The notes beneath the pieces are model-generated. The model was not told the DNA's origin. It did not search any database and saw only the letters and a list, made by a program, of their open reading frames with translations. A DNA stretch of 64,000 nucleotides from Shewanella glacialipiscicola. Its GTDB lineage: Bacteria; Pseudomonadota; Gammaproteobacteria; Enterobacterales; Shewanellaceae. A program made the position numbers and the translations under genes. The stretch is from assembly GCF_023283485.1 (NCBI RefSeq), contig NZ_JAKILU010000008.1, positions 62,001 through 126,000 on the forward strand, given 5' to 3'. Positions 9,037 to 18,077 of the stretch are shown piece by piece (within the stretch, counting starts at the first letter, position 1; every line of letters begins with the position of its first letter).

Positions 9037-9927
9037 CTAGCGTTGTGAGCGAATAATCTCTTGATTTACCCAATATAACAATTGTTTGATAGCTTTAGAC
9101 AGGACCTGATTCTGCCGCACAATATAGCCTAAGCTCGTTGTAGGGAATTGTGGGAGAGGAGTAATTTTTGTGGTGAGATTCGACTTAGTATAAACAGAAA
9201 ACTCTGGCACAATCGCAACGCCAAACCCTGCTTCAGCCCAATCGATTTGAGCATCAACACTGCCGACTTCCATAATCCTGTAATTCGGTAAATTAAGTGA
9301 GGGCAATGCGGGATCTAACAACTCACGGGTACGAGTATCATGACCGAGTAAAATTAACGTCGGTTGCTCGGTTAAACTCACATTGATAGGTCGTTTTGCC
9401 TGCTGCCATTGCTGTAAGTTATCCCCTAATGCACACCATTTAATTTGTTGTAACTCTGTAAAATGCAGTGGTTGGCTCTCTTTTTGCGCAATAACAAAAC
9501 CAAGATCTGCTTCAGCATTAGTCACTAATTCAGAAGCTTGTGATGACGTGGTATTGAGCAATGAAAAATCAATTCCCGGAAACTCTGACTTAAAAAGCTG
9601 AAATGGCTGGATTAATAATAACCGCGAGATGATATCGCTTGCGGCAATCGTTAATGTACCTTGGCTAAGATTATTAATCGCATTGAGATCCGCCTGACAG
9701 ATTTGTAGCTCCATTAACGTCCTTTCGCTGCTTTCCAATAAACGAAATCCCGCCTGCGTTAACTTAAAAGGGTTACGCTCAATTAACTTTACCCGAGTCG
9801 TTTGCTCTAACTGCTTAATATGCAAGCTGACGTTAGGTTGTGTCATGTGTAGCGCTGTAGCAGCCTTACCAAAGTGTTTGTACTGCGCTAAGGTGACAAA
9901 GGTTTTTAACCAATGAATATCGAGCAT
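9037..9927 (-). CDS. LysR-family transcriptional regulator
   Basis: 296 aa. The N-terminal winged helix-turn-helix (about residues 1-60) contains FGKAATALHMTQPNVSLHIK, diagnostic for LysR. A periplasmic-binding-protein-like effector domain follows (about 90-290). The gene is divergent from the purA paralogue with a 140-bp shared region, the classic LysR layout, so it probably controls that gene. The effector is unknown. Its stop codon lies 4 bp from the end of the solute-binding-protein remnant. Confidence 0.93.
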   Translation of the reverse strand: MLDIHWLKTFVTLAQYKHFGKAATALHMTQPNVSLHIKQLEQTTRVKLIERNPFKLTQAGFRLLESSERTLMELQICQADLNAINNLSQGTLTIAASDIISRLLLIQPFQLFKSEFPGIDFSLLNTTSSQASELVTNAEADLGFVIAQKESQPLHFTELQQIKWCALGDNLQQWQQAKRPINVSLTEQPTLILLGHDTRTRELLDPALPSLNLPNYRIMEVGSVDAQIDWAEAGFGVAIVPEFSVYTKSNLTTKITPLPQFPTTSLGYIVRQNQVLSKAIKQLLYWVNQEIIRSQR

Positions 9928-10067
9928 TTTTCACCACCAAAGTAGAACTAGAGTTAATAGTAACCAATGATATATGAAATCCTTATTGAGATGATAACTA
10001 TAATTAATTTCTCTTATTCAAATGACAGGTCTAGCATAGCCTCTTAATCCAATGAGGAGATGTTGTT

Positions 10068-11324
10068 ATGCCGTCGATCGTGGTTGTGGGTGCAAATTGG
10101 GGTGATGAAGGCAAAGGCCGCATCGTAGATTATTTAGCCGCTAATGCTGCAGCGAGTATCCGCTTCCAAGGCGGTAACAACGCAGGCCATACTGTAGTCA
10201 ATGATTATGGTACCTTTAAATTACACCAATTACCCAGTGGCATATTCAATCCTAACTGCATTGCAGTATTAGGCCCTGGCATGGTGATAAGCCCAGCGGC
10301 ACTGAGCCAAGAAATTGCTGAAGTACAAGCAACAGGTGTTGACGTTAAATTATGCGTTTCAGACCGTGCAACACTGTGCTTACCTTTGCATGCATTAGAA
10401 GATACCTTAGAAGAACAGCGTCTAGGCGATTTAGCCTATGGTTCAACCCGTCAAGGGATTGCACCAGCCTATGGCGACCGCGTGATGAAAAAAGGCATTC
10501 TAGTCGGCTGGTTAAACCAACCTGAAGTGCTACAAGAGCGCATTCAATTTATGCTTGATTGGAAAATGCCACAATTAAAGGCACTTTATCCAAGCTGCGA
10601 TTTTGAGCAAACTGCCGTTGAAATGACCGCATGGTTATTAGAAGTGACCGCCCCTTGGCGTCCATTTATTTGCAACGTCACTGAACCGTTAAAAGCATTG
10701 CAAAAACAAGATGCTCACTTACTGTTTGAAGCGCAATTGGGTGCTGGCCGCGATTTAGTCTATGGTGAATATCCTTACACCACATCATCAAACGTCACTG
10801 CAGCTTATGCTGGTATCGGCAGTGGTTTACCTGCACTGCGTCCTGAGCGCATAATTGCTGTAGCAAAAGCCTTTAGCTCATCTGTAGGTACAGGCACTTT
10901 AGTAACCGCAATGGAAGAGCAAGACGCATTCCGTGAAAGTGCTAACGAGTTTGGTGCAACTACTGGTCGTCCACGTGATATGGGTTATTTTGATGCTGTG
11001 GCAACTCGTAACGGTGTTGAATTACAAGCGGCTACCGAAATCGCCTTAACCAAGATTGATTGCTTATCTGGCATGAAAGATCTCAAAATCTGTGTTGCCT
11101 ATGCAGGCGAGCACACTGAGAACCCGATTTGGCCGCAAACTGCTGCACTAACGCCTGTGTATGAACAAATGCAGGGTTGGAGCGAAGACATTACCGGTTG
11201 TCGCACCTTTGAAAGCCTGCCTATCGGTGCCCAACAATATGTTGAACGTATTGAAGCCCTAATGGGTGTGCGTGTTAGCATGGTATCTGTTGGACCTGAG
11301 CGCGATCAAATGATCATTCGCTAA
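10068..11324 (+). CDS. Atypical adenylosuccinate synthetase (PurA paralogue)
   Basis: 418 aa, slightly shorter than typical PurA (about 430). PurA joins aspartate to IMP using GTP. Kept motifs: WGDEGKGRIVD (catalytic Asp and P-loop), GGNNAGHT (catalytic His), TTSSN, GATTGRPRD and the C-terminal GPERDQ. Changed motifs: the canonical GAQG is replaced by AQLG within FEAQLGAGRD, GPFPTE by GTLVTA, and the ARRG segment by MKKG. By alignment with E. coli PurA from memory, these affect IMP-contacting Gln224 and Arg143. GAGGAG 8 nt before the ATG supports the start. It stands alone, divergent from a LysR gene, unlike housekeeping purA. It is either a divergent isozyme or acts on a related nucleotide. 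Confidence 0.85.
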   Translation: MPSIVVVGANWGDEGKGRIVDYLAANAAASIRFQGGNNAGHTVVNDYGTFKLHQLPSGIFNPNCIAVLGPGMVISPAALSQEIAEVQATGVDVKLCVSDRATLCLPLHALEDTLEEQRLGDLAYGSTRQGIAPAYGDRVMKKGILVGWLNQPEVLQERIQFMLDWKMPQLKALYPSCDFEQTAVEMTAWLLEVTAPWRPFICNVTEPLKALQKQDAHLLFEAQLGAGRDLVYGEYPYTTSSNVTAAYAGIGSGLPALRPERIIAVAKAFSSSVGTGTLVTAMEEQDAFRESANEFGATTGRPRDMGYFDAVATRNGVELQAATEIALTKIDCLSGMKDLKICVAYAGEHTENPIWPQTAALTPVYEQMQGWSEDITGCRTFESLPIGAQQYVERIEALMGVRVSMVSVGPERDQMIIR

Positions 11325-11344
11325 CATAGCGTCAATGATTCGAT

Positions 11345-11379
11345 AAAAGCCATATTCGCTTAAGTGAATATGGCTTTTT
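11345..11379 (+). terminator. Rho-independent terminator after the purA paralogue
   Basis: The stem AAAAGCCATATTC / GAATATGGCTTTTT ends in a T-run, 20 bp after the stop. Its symmetrical A/T flanks would work on both strands. Confidence 0.85.
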
Positions 11380-11457
11380 GCTTGTTATGGTGTTGTTCAA
11401 GCCGATAAACCGCTAAACTGGCGCGCTACGCTAATCACCCAAACTGATGTAAATTCC

Positions 11458-11889
11458 ATGCCACAATTTAGCCCTATGTTTTCCTTTCCGGTTCAAATTT
11501 ACTACGAAGATACCGATTTTTCTGGCGTGGTATATCACCCTAATTTTTTAAAATATTTCGAGCGTGCCCGTGAACATGTGATTGGTGCAGAACGGCTAAG
11601 TGCCTTATGGCAACAAAACCAGCTCGGTTTTGCCGTATATCGCAGTGATATGCTGTGCCATGAAGGAGTGGAGTTTGCCGATATTATCGATGTCCGTACT
11701 CAGTTTTACTTCGAGAGTAAGTACCGCACGGTATGGCAACAGGAGATTTGGCGACCTCAAGGTAAAAAACCTGCAGTAACAGCGACAATTGAAATGGTAT
11801 GCATGAATCAAGCTCGTCAATTAGCACCTATGCCGGCAGAGTTGATTGCGGTATTAAGTCGCGGATTTGTAGCCATCACGCAGGAATAA
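11458..11889 (+). CDS. YbgC/FcbC-like acyl-CoA thioesterase (hot-dog fold)
   Basis: 143 aa hot-dog-fold protein. The motif YYEDTDFSGVVYHPNFLKYF matches the YbgC/4-hydroxybenzoyl-CoA thioesterase signature, with the catalytic Asp in EDTD followed by the nucleophile-positioning GVVYH. These enzymes hydrolyse short-chain or aromatic acyl-CoA esters in the cytoplasm. This copy is not next to tol-pal genes, so it is probably not the Tol-associated YbgC. No strong ribosome site precedes the ATG at 11458; a second in-frame ATG at 11476 is possible. Substrate unknown. Confidence 0.88.
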   Translation: MPQFSPMFSFPVQIYYEDTDFSGVVYHPNFLKYFERAREHVIGAERLSALWQQNQLGFAVYRSDMLCHEGVEFADIIDVRTQFYFESKYRTVWQQEIWRPQGKKPAVTATIEMVCMNQARQLAPMPAELIAVLSRGFVAITQE

Positions 11890-11948
11890 TCTTGCCGTTG
11901 TATGCAATCAAGTCATAAAAAGGCTCAATGACTGGATGTAGGCTCTAT

Positions 11949-13442
11949 TTAAGCGGGATTATGTAGCTGCTCCCAAGTCGTTTCTAGCTCAGCAGCACGC
12001 ATTGGCTTGGCGTAATACATGCCTTGTAAGGTATCAACCCCCATATCCACGAGCATGTTTTTAATATCAAGTGTTTCAATTCCCTCTACCGTCACCTCAT
12101 AACCCAGTTTTTTGGCGATATTAATGCTGGCCTCCAGAATATATTCCGACGGTTTATCCTGCCCAAGATCCTGTAAAAATGCCTTATCAATTTTGACTTC
12201 ATTAACTGGCAAATGTTTTAAATAAGCTAAAGATGAATGGCCGGTACCAAAATCATCAATCGCGAGTTTAACGCCTAGCGCTCGGATCTCTGTTAGCGTT
12301 TTCACCGCTTTATTTAGGTCGGCCATCAAGGTACTTTCAGTAATCTCAATCATCAAAGACTCGGGTGGCAACTGATAATGGGCTAGCCTTGTTGCGATGT
12401 CTTGGGGAAGTGTTTCGCAATCAAGATCACGGGTCGATAGATTAACCGCAACACAAAGATGCATTCCTGCTGCGCGCCATTTTGCTTGCTGCGCTAACAC
12501 CTGATCGAGTGCCCACTGGCTGACTAAATCAATCATGCCAGCGTATTCGGCTAAGGGGATAAATTCACTTGGAGAGATAGAGCCCAGTTCATCATGCTCC
12601 CAGCGCATTAACGCTTCGACCTGAAAACATCGTCCTGTGGCAATATCCTGTTTGGCTTGATATACCATATAGAGCTGATCGCGCTGCAGACCTTTGGGTA
12701 AACTATCAATAATTTTCAACTCTCTGAGCTGACGAATATCATCATTATCGGCATAAAACGCAATGGCGCTGCGAGTGTTTCGAGCTTTCTTGAGTGCTAA
12801 ATCGGCTCGACGTAACATTTGGCTCGTATCGGCATTGTGTTGTTGTAAGTGCACACAGCCAATTTGAAGTTTTACGCTCACAGGAATACCCTTAATGTTA
12901 AAAGGTACTTGTAAACGCCCGCGTAAATGAACCAGCTGATCTTCCGTTAACGTTTGCTCGTAATACAAAAAGAACTCATCGCCATTGAGTCTTGCCACTA
13001 ATCTTGGCGCTAAACTTAAGCCATTTAAACGCTCAGCAAATTGCTTTAGCAGCATATCTCCAAAAATGAATCCAAACAGATCACTCACATAGCGAAACCG
13101 ATAAATATCAATCAACACTATGGTGCCGTGAGTCAGCGGCATCATTGCAGTTAATGCGCGTTTAAGTCCCACACGGTTAGCTAAACCGGTCAGTTTGTCT
13201 TTACCGACATTGGCTGGTAGCGCCTTTAATAATTCATCAAGGGTGTGATAAAGCGCGGCAAATTCCTGTGGGACAATGGTGATATTTAACGCTTTGCGTT
13301 CAAGTTTTTGTTGTTCTAACTGAAAGCAGAGTTGTGCTAAGAATTGTTGTTGTGATCGTAGTGCACTGAATTTTGCTTGTAAAAGATAAAGTAAAACAAT
13401 CAATAAAGTGAAGGAGGCGACAAACAATCCTATTATGAGCAT
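11949..13442 (-). CDS. Membrane-anchored GGDEF/EAL protein, probable c-di-GMP phosphodiesterase
   Basis: 497 aa: one N-terminal membrane helix (about residues 2-24), a GGDEF domain (about 85-240) and an EAL domain (about 245-490). The GGDEF signature reads NGDEF (in ARLNGDEFF), which weakens the case for cyclase activity. The EAL domain keeps its metal and catalytic residues: VEALMRW, AVNLS, EITEST, IDDFGTGHSS, KIDKAF, VEGIET. A phosphodiesterase is therefore most likely. No periplasmic sensor is visible. The gene lies 87 bp downstream of an HDOD gene on the same strand, suggesting co-transcription. Confidence 0.92.
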   Translation of the reverse strand: MLIIGLFVASFTLLIVLLYLLQAKFSALRSQQQFLAQLCFQLEQQKLERKALNITIVPQEFAALYHTLDELLKALPANVGKDKLTGLANRVGLKRALTAMMPLTHGTIVLIDIYRFRYVSDLFGFIFGDMLLKQFAERLNGLSLAPRLVARLNGDEFFLYYEQTLTEDQLVHLRGRLQVPFNIKGIPVSVKLQIGCVHLQQHNADTSQMLRRADLALKKARNTRSAIAFYADNDDIRQLRELKIIDSLPKGLQRDQLYMVYQAKQDIATGRCFQVEALMRWEHDELGSISPSEFIPLAEYAGMIDLVSQWALDQVLAQQAKWRAAGMHLCVAVNLSTRDLDCETLPQDIATRLAHYQLPPESLMIEITESTLMADLNKAVKTLTEIRALGVKLAIDDFGTGHSSLAYLKHLPVNEVKIDKAFLQDLGQDKPSEYILEASINIAKKLGYEVTVEGIETLDIKNMLVDMGVDTLQGMYYAKPMRAAELETTWEQLHNPA

Positions 13443-13529
13443 TTCAACCTCACCTGATTTATAACGCTTAAAAATGGCTTTCTAGTGCAGTGATATCAAC
13501 ATCACTTCTGTTCCATGAACGCCAAATAA

Positions 13530-14372
13530 TTATTGGTAACTTTCTCTAATCGAATGGAATTTTTCCATAAATTCTTCACTGGCTAAATTATCCGTTGTCA
13601 CTGGTAATCCACGGGCAACAAACACGCCAAGACGTTGCTCCAACTCAGTACCCGCACGTAACTCACCTGTGTAAAATGCCGCGGCGCGGATAAAATCAAG
13701 GTAGGTTACTTCATCGGGTAAATAAGGTAAATCGGCCCAACGCTCAACCACCTCCATCACTTCGCTAGAAAAGTCCCAGCTTTTTAACACTGCACGGCCC
13801 AAAGGGCCCTGCATTTTTCTAACCAGTGCCCGTAATTGATCAATACTAGTAAATAAGTGCGGCTGCGCCTCGGCCTCAGTCAATACTGGCAAGGCGCCAA
13901 TATTGTGCACCAATCCTGCAAGGGTCAAAGTATCCACATTTAATTTACTACTGGAATGGCGTTTGTTATACATCTGTAACATAGCGCAAGCAGCAGCCGT
14001 AACATCAATGGAAGTACGCCAGACTTCATCCATCACTTCCCATACCATTTCATTGGTAGAAATAAACAATTGCTCCATTGCCACTGACGTCGCAATGCTT
14101 TTAATCTGGAATAAACCAATACGTGAAACGGCACTGTTAATGCTTTCAGCCGGGATACCACGGCTATACAAGGCACTATTGGCCACCTTAATGATACGTG
14201 CTGAAATCGCCGCATCTTGACCAATCACTTCAGCCACTTGTTTAAGGCTTGTATCCGAGCGCCCTACAACCTCTTGCACCCGCATTGCCACTTCAGGCAA
14301 GGTAGGTAAAACTAAGGCATCATCTTTTAGTTTTTTTAATAAACTGACTAATAGTAGATGTTCGGTAGACAT
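13530..14372 (-). CDS. HDOD-domain signalling protein
   Basis: 280 aa dominated by an HDOD domain (about residues 15-215), with LPTLPEVAMRVQEVVGR at the start and IIKVANSALYSRGIPA in the core. HDOD proteins are HD-GYP relatives lacking the catalytic metal ligands and act in signalling, often in c-di-GMP or motility circuits. An in-frame GTG at 14384 would add four residues, but GGGAG 5 nt ahead of the ATG at 14372 supports the later start. It is upstream of, and co-oriented with, the GGDEF/EAL gene. Confidence 0.9.
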   Translation of the reverse strand: MSTEHLLLVSLLKKLKDDALVLPTLPEVAMRVQEVVGRSDTSLKQVAEVIGQDAAISARIIKVANSALYSRGIPAESINSAVSRIGLFQIKSIATSVAMEQLFISTNEMVWEVMDEVWRTSIDVTAAACAMLQMYNKRHSSSKLNVDTLTLAGLVHNIGALPVLTEAEAQPHLFTSIDQLRALVRKMQGPLGRAVLKSWDFSSEVMEVVERWADLPYLPDEVTYLDFIRAAAFYTGELRAGTELEQRLGVFVARGLPVTTDNLASEEFMEKFHSIRESYQ

Positions 14373-14671
14373 CTTAGCTCCCACAGTATGTAAACATGAA
14401 CACGGTATAATGGCAGTATATCAGTTGCTTGTAATTAGATGCGTACAAAAACTAGCAGATATTAATAATTTGTATGATTAGGTTAATTAATTTACTTCAA
14501 GCACTTAGTCCGTCAAATACTGACCTCTCCTTGGCTAAAGTCAAACAGGCTATATTCATAAAGTGTGAAGTACCACTAAAGTTAACTAAGGCAATTTGCA
14601 CAAGCTGACAGCTATTATGTAAAATTCGCCCCCCGCGCACTGCGTCAATATCAACCAATTCGAGAGTTATT

Positions 14672-16039
14672 ATGTTTAAACCTGAGCTGTTGTCTCCAGC
14701 TGGAACCTTAAAAAACATGCGCTACGCCTTTGCCTATGGTGCAGATGCTGTGTATGCCGGTCAGCCGAGATATAGTTTAAGGGTACGTAACAATGACTTT
14801 AAAATGGAAAACCTTGCCACAGGGATTGAAGAAGCCCATGCGCTTGGTAAAAAACTCTATGTGGTGAGTAATATTGCGCCGCACAATGCCAAACTTAAAA
14901 CCTACATCAAAGACATGGAGCCCGTAGTGGCGATGAAGCCTGATGCGCTGATCATGTCAGATCCCGGTCTTATCATGATGGTGCGTGAAGCCTTTCCCGA
15001 TCAGGTAGTGCATTTATCCGTACAGGCGAATGCCATTAACTGGGCCTCGGTCAAATTTTGGCAAACCCAAGGGATTAAACGGGTGATTTTATCCCGTGAA
15101 TTATCTTTAGATGAAATTGAAGAAATTCGCCAACGTTGCCCAGATATTGAGCTTGAAGTGTTTGTTCACGGCGCCTTGTGCATGGCCTATTCTGGACGCT
15201 GTTTGCTCTCGGGCTATATGAATAAACGCGATCCAAACCAAGGCACTTGTACTAATGCCTGCCGCTGGAAATACGATGTGCACGAGGCACAGCAAAACGA
15301 CAGTGGCGACATCATAGCTATGCCTAGTGCAGTGCAAATTGAAACCCCAACAACCTTAGGCGCTGGGACACCAACGGACCAAATATTCCTACTACAAGAA
15401 GCCAATCGTCCGGGCGAATATATGCCCGCCTTTGAAGATGAGCATGGCACTTATATTATGAACTCCAAAGATCTACGGGCAATTCAGCACGTAGAACGCC
15501 TAACTAAGATGGGTATAGACTCGCTCAAAATTGAAGGCAGAACAAAATCTTTCTATTATGTTGCACGTACCGCGCAACTGTATCGCCGAGCGATTGAAGA
15601 TGCCTCATCGGGCAAAGATTTTGATCGCAGCCTGATGAACCAATTAGAGGGCTTAGCCCATCGCGGTTATACCGAAGGCTTTTTGCGTCGCCATGTGCAT
15701 GATGAATATCAAAATTACGATTATGGCTACTCTATCAGCGATACCCAACAATTTGTCGGTGAACTGACGGGTAAACGTAATCTTGCGGGCCTTGCTGAAA
15801 TTGAAGTCAAAAATAAATTTTTAATGGGTGATAGCGTCGAGTTGATGACGCCGCAAGGCAATATCAGCCTGACAATTAAGCATCTTGAAAACCGAAAAGC
15901 GGAATCAGTTGAAGCCGGACTCGGCTCTGGACATACCGTTTATTTACCTGTACCTAAAGAGGTGGATGTCAGTCACGGGATTTTACTGCGTAACTTGCCA
16001 CAGGGCCAAGATACTCGTAACCCACATGAACTAGGTTAA
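14672..16039 (+). CDS. trhP: TrhP/YegQ, U32-family tRNA uridine hydroxylation protein
   Basis: 455 aa U32-family protein, matching YegQ in length and sequence (PELLSPAGTLKNMRYAFAYG at the N-terminus). In E. coli this family makes 5-hydroxyuridine at tRNA position 34 using prephenate. Four Cys able to hold an iron-sulphur cluster are seen: C170 and C177 (LCMAYSGRC), C193 and C197 (GTCTNAC). They are positioned like the cluster ligands of UbiU. A ferredoxin gene follows 4 nt after the stop, so the two are almost certainly co-expressed. The usual annotation 'peptidase U32' is misleading, since no protease activity is expected. Confidence 0.93.
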   Translation: MFKPELLSPAGTLKNMRYAFAYGADAVYAGQPRYSLRVRNNDFKMENLATGIEEAHALGKKLYVVSNIAPHNAKLKTYIKDMEPVVAMKPDALIMSDPGLIMMVREAFPDQVVHLSVQANAINWASVKFWQTQGIKRVILSRELSLDEIEEIRQRCPDIELEVFVHGALCMAYSGRCLLSGYMNKRDPNQGTCTNACRWKYDVHEAQQNDSGDIIAMPSAVQIETPTTLGAGTPTDQIFLLQEANRPGEYMPAFEDEHGTYIMNSKDLRAIQHVERLTKMGIDSLKIEGRTKSFYYVARTAQLYRRAIEDASSGKDFDRSLMNQLEGLAHRGYTEGFLRRHVHDEYQNYDYGYSISDTQQFVGELTGKRNLAGLAEIEVKNKFLMGDSVELMTPQGNISLTIKHLENRKAESVEAGLGSGHTVYLPVPKEVDVSHGILLRNLPQGQDTRNPHELG

Positions 16040-16043
16040 CCAG

Positions 16044-16298
16044 ATGGCACTACTGATCGACGACAGCTGCATCAACTGCGATATGTGTGAGCCTGAATGC
16101 CCTAATCAGGCGATCACGCTCGGTGAGGAGATCTATGAAATCGATCCTGACCGCTGCACTGAATGCGTTGGCCACTACGATAAGCCCACTTGTGTTTCGG
16201 TCTGCCCGATTGATTGTATCGATCCTGATCCTAACCACGTCGAATCCAACGATGAGCTATTAGTCAAATTTGCTGTATTAACGCAAAAAATCGAATAA
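16044..16298 (+). CDS. YfhL-like 2[4Fe-4S] ferredoxin
   Basis: 84 aa. Two 4Fe-4S sites are visible: CINCDMCEPECPNQ (C-x2-C-x2-C-x3-C) and CTECVGHYDKPTCVSVCP (C-x2-C-x8-C-x3-C). The long insert between Cys of the second site is typical of YfhL/Allochromatium-type ferredoxins with very low potential. It follows trhP by 4 nt and lies before the ubiT/ubiU/ubiV genes. It is a plausible electron donor to TrhP, and possibly to the UbiUV hydroxylase; both are inferences from context. Confidence 0.92.
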   Translation: MALLIDDSCINCDMCEPECPNQAITLGEEIYEIDPDRCTECVGHYDKPTCVSVCPIDCIDPDPNHVESNDELLVKFAVLTQKIE

Positions 16299-16369
16299 CA
16301 GCATAAACAAACAGCCCTATCAGTGATAAGGCTGTTGCTGAGCGCAATGGTAAATACCAATAACTTACA

Positions 16370-16903
16370 TTAAAAACTCGCTGATTTAGACAGAATGCTC
16401 GTTGGTTTAGCTTCGATTTGTAACCGCTCAATGGCTGCGGCTAATTTTTCAACGCTAAGACGAATAGGTGCAGGCATAGAGGCAAACTCTATGCTTAACA
16501 AAAGGTTTTTCACTTCAAGTCCTAATTCTGTATCACCTTGAATACTCAGTTTACGTTGAAAAAACAAACTATCTGGATCTTCCTTTGCGGCTGCCACTAA
16601 AATCAGCTCTGCCGAATTGGCACTAAAAGTGACCTGAGCATCAGTTAACGGTCTGACTTGCCATTGACCATCAAAACTCACCTCAAATGCCAGCTTTAAG
16701 TCTTCTACGCAAATGGCCACCCATTTATTAGCCAAAAAATCGAGCTCATCGGTTTGGGTTTGTGGCGCTAATAACACCCCAAGTAATTGGCTGATGGCTT
16801 TTGCCTTAAAGCTAAACGGCACCTTAGCAAGGGGGAAGCCTATCAATTTAGGTGTAAATTCAAGAAGTTGCTTTGCTAAATTTGCAGAGAAAACAGCAGA
16901 CAT
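16370..16903 (-). CDS. ubiT: UbiT (YhbT), SCP2-type lipid-binding factor for anaerobic ubiquinone synthesis
   Basis: 177 aa SCP2 sterol-binding-fold protein. The segment EDPDSLFFQRKLSIQGDTE is characteristic of UbiT. UbiT binds lipids/ubiquinone intermediates and is needed for the O2-independent ubiquinone pathway with UbiU and UbiV. It is divergent from ubiU with a 137-bp shared region, the arrangement known from E. coli and relatives. It is convergent with the ferredoxin gene; a 7-bp hairpin (AACAGCC/GGCTGTT, 16310-16336) lies between them but lacks a clear T-run. Confidence 0.94.
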   Translation of the reverse strand: MSAVFSANLAKQLLEFTPKLIGFPLAKVPFSFKAKAISQLLGVLLAPQTQTDELDFLANKWVAICVEDLKLAFEVSFDGQWQVRPLTDAQVTFSANSAELILVAAAKEDPDSLFFQRKLSIQGDTELGLEVKNLLLSIEFASMPAPIRLSVEKLAAAIERLQIEAKPTSILSKSASF

Positions 16904-16967
16904 GGGCGCTTACCTAGTAAAAATAAATACATATATCGCAGTTTAACGAGATTTTATGATCTTAAAC

Positions 16968-16981
16968 CTGTTTTAAATCAA
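16968..16981. promoter_or_regulatory. Candidate FNR/EtrA-type site between ubiT and ubiU
   Basis: CTGTTTTAAATCAA matches 8 of 10 informative bases of the FNR consensus TTGAT-N4-ATCAA, with a perfect right half. It sits about 60-73 bp before the ubiU ATG and 65-78 bp before the ubiT ATG. Anaerobic control by FNR fits the O2-independent pathway, but one imperfect site found by eye is weak evidence. Confidence 0.4.
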
Positions 16982-17040
16982 TTCACCGCCATTCAATCTT
17001 CCCTAAACTCTGCGACTATCTTTTTATCGGGAGCATCATT

Positions 17041-18042
17041 ATGGAACTGTTGTGTCCAGCAGGAAATCTCGCCTCGCTAAAATCGGCTATACAAGCCGGA
17101 GCTGACGCTGTGTATTTAGGATTAAAAGACGATACTAATGCGCGTTCATTTGCGGGATTAAACTTCACCCCAGACAAATTACAAGAAGCCGCTGAGTTCA
17201 CTCAAACCCGTGGTAAAAAAATCTTTTTAACTCTCAATACCTTCCCTAAGCCGACTGAAGAACACCGCTGGTATCAGGCCATTGATTTAGCTGCAAAACT
17301 CGGTATGGATGCCCTAATTGTCGCCGATATTTCCTTACTCGATTATGCCCATAAACATTATCCGCAACTGCCGCTACATCTTTCGGTACAGGCCAGTGCC
17401 ACCAATCTTGGCGCACTGAATTTTTATAAAGAAGCGTTCAATATTGCCCGCGTTGTATTACCAAGGGTGTTATCGATGAAGCAGGTGCGCGATCTTGCTA
17501 AGGTGAGCCCTGTTGATCTTGAGGTATTTGCCTTTGGTAGCCTCTGTATTATGGCCGAGGGCCGCTGTCATCTGTCTTCCTATGTGACGGGGCAATCCCC
17601 CAATACGGGCGGCTCATGCTCACCCGCTAAACATGTGCGCTGGCAAGAGGAAGGCCAAGATAGATTAACCCGCCTCAATGATGTGTTGATTGATAAATCG
17701 ACCCTTGATGAACAAATGGGCTATCCTGTTGTTTGCAAAGGTCGATATCTAACAGATGAGCAAGATTCTCCTAGCTATTTACTCGAATCCCCCACCAGCT
17801 TAAATACACTCAGTTTGCTCCCTGAGCTCGCCAAAGCAGGCATTGTGTCGCTTAAAATTGAAGGTCGCCAACGCAGTCCAGCCTATGTTGAGCAAGTCAC
17901 TAAAGTGTGGCGCCAAGCAATAGACACCTATTTGCACCATCCCGATAAGTTTCAAACCCAATCCCACTGGGAGCAAGCCCTTGCTAAGGTCTCTGAAGGC
18001 CAAATCACCACACTGGGTGCCTACGAGCGCAACTGGCAATAA
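17041..18042 (+). CDS. ubiU: UbiU (YhbU), subunit of the O2-independent ubiquinone hydroxylase
   Basis: 333 aa U32-family protein. Cys169, Cys176, Cys193 and Cys232 are present at the same positions as the four [4Fe-4S] ligands reported for E. coli UbiU. With UbiV it hydroxylates ubiquinone precursors without oxygen (prephenate as OH donor), letting the cell make ubiquinone during anaerobic growth. It begins MELLCPAGNLASLKSAIQAG; the ribosome site CGGGAG is 9 nt upstream. It is followed by ubiV after 35 bp. Confidence 0.96.
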   Translation: MELLCPAGNLASLKSAIQAGADAVYLGLKDDTNARSFAGLNFTPDKLQEAAEFTQTRGKKIFLTLNTFPKPTEEHRWYQAIDLAAKLGMDALIVADISLLDYAHKHYPQLPLHLSVQASATNLGALNFYKEAFNIARVVLPRVLSMKQVRDLAKVSPVDLEVFAFGSLCIMAEGRCHLSSYVTGQSPNTGGSCSPAKHVRWQEEGQDRLTRLNDVLIDKSTLDEQMGYPVVCKGRYLTDEQDSPSYLLESPTSLNTLSLLPELAKAGIVSLKIEGRQRSPAYVEQVTKVWRQAIDTYLHHPDKFQTQSHWEQALAKVSEGQITTLGAYERNWQ

Positions 18043-18077
18043 TCGGCAATCACACCTAATGAGAAGAAAGGACACCT

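Noticed and set aside
10068..11324. PurZ (diaminopurine phage) enzyme
   Set aside because: PurZ loses the catalytic Asp of the WGDEGKG motif. Here it is present, and there are no phage genes nearby.
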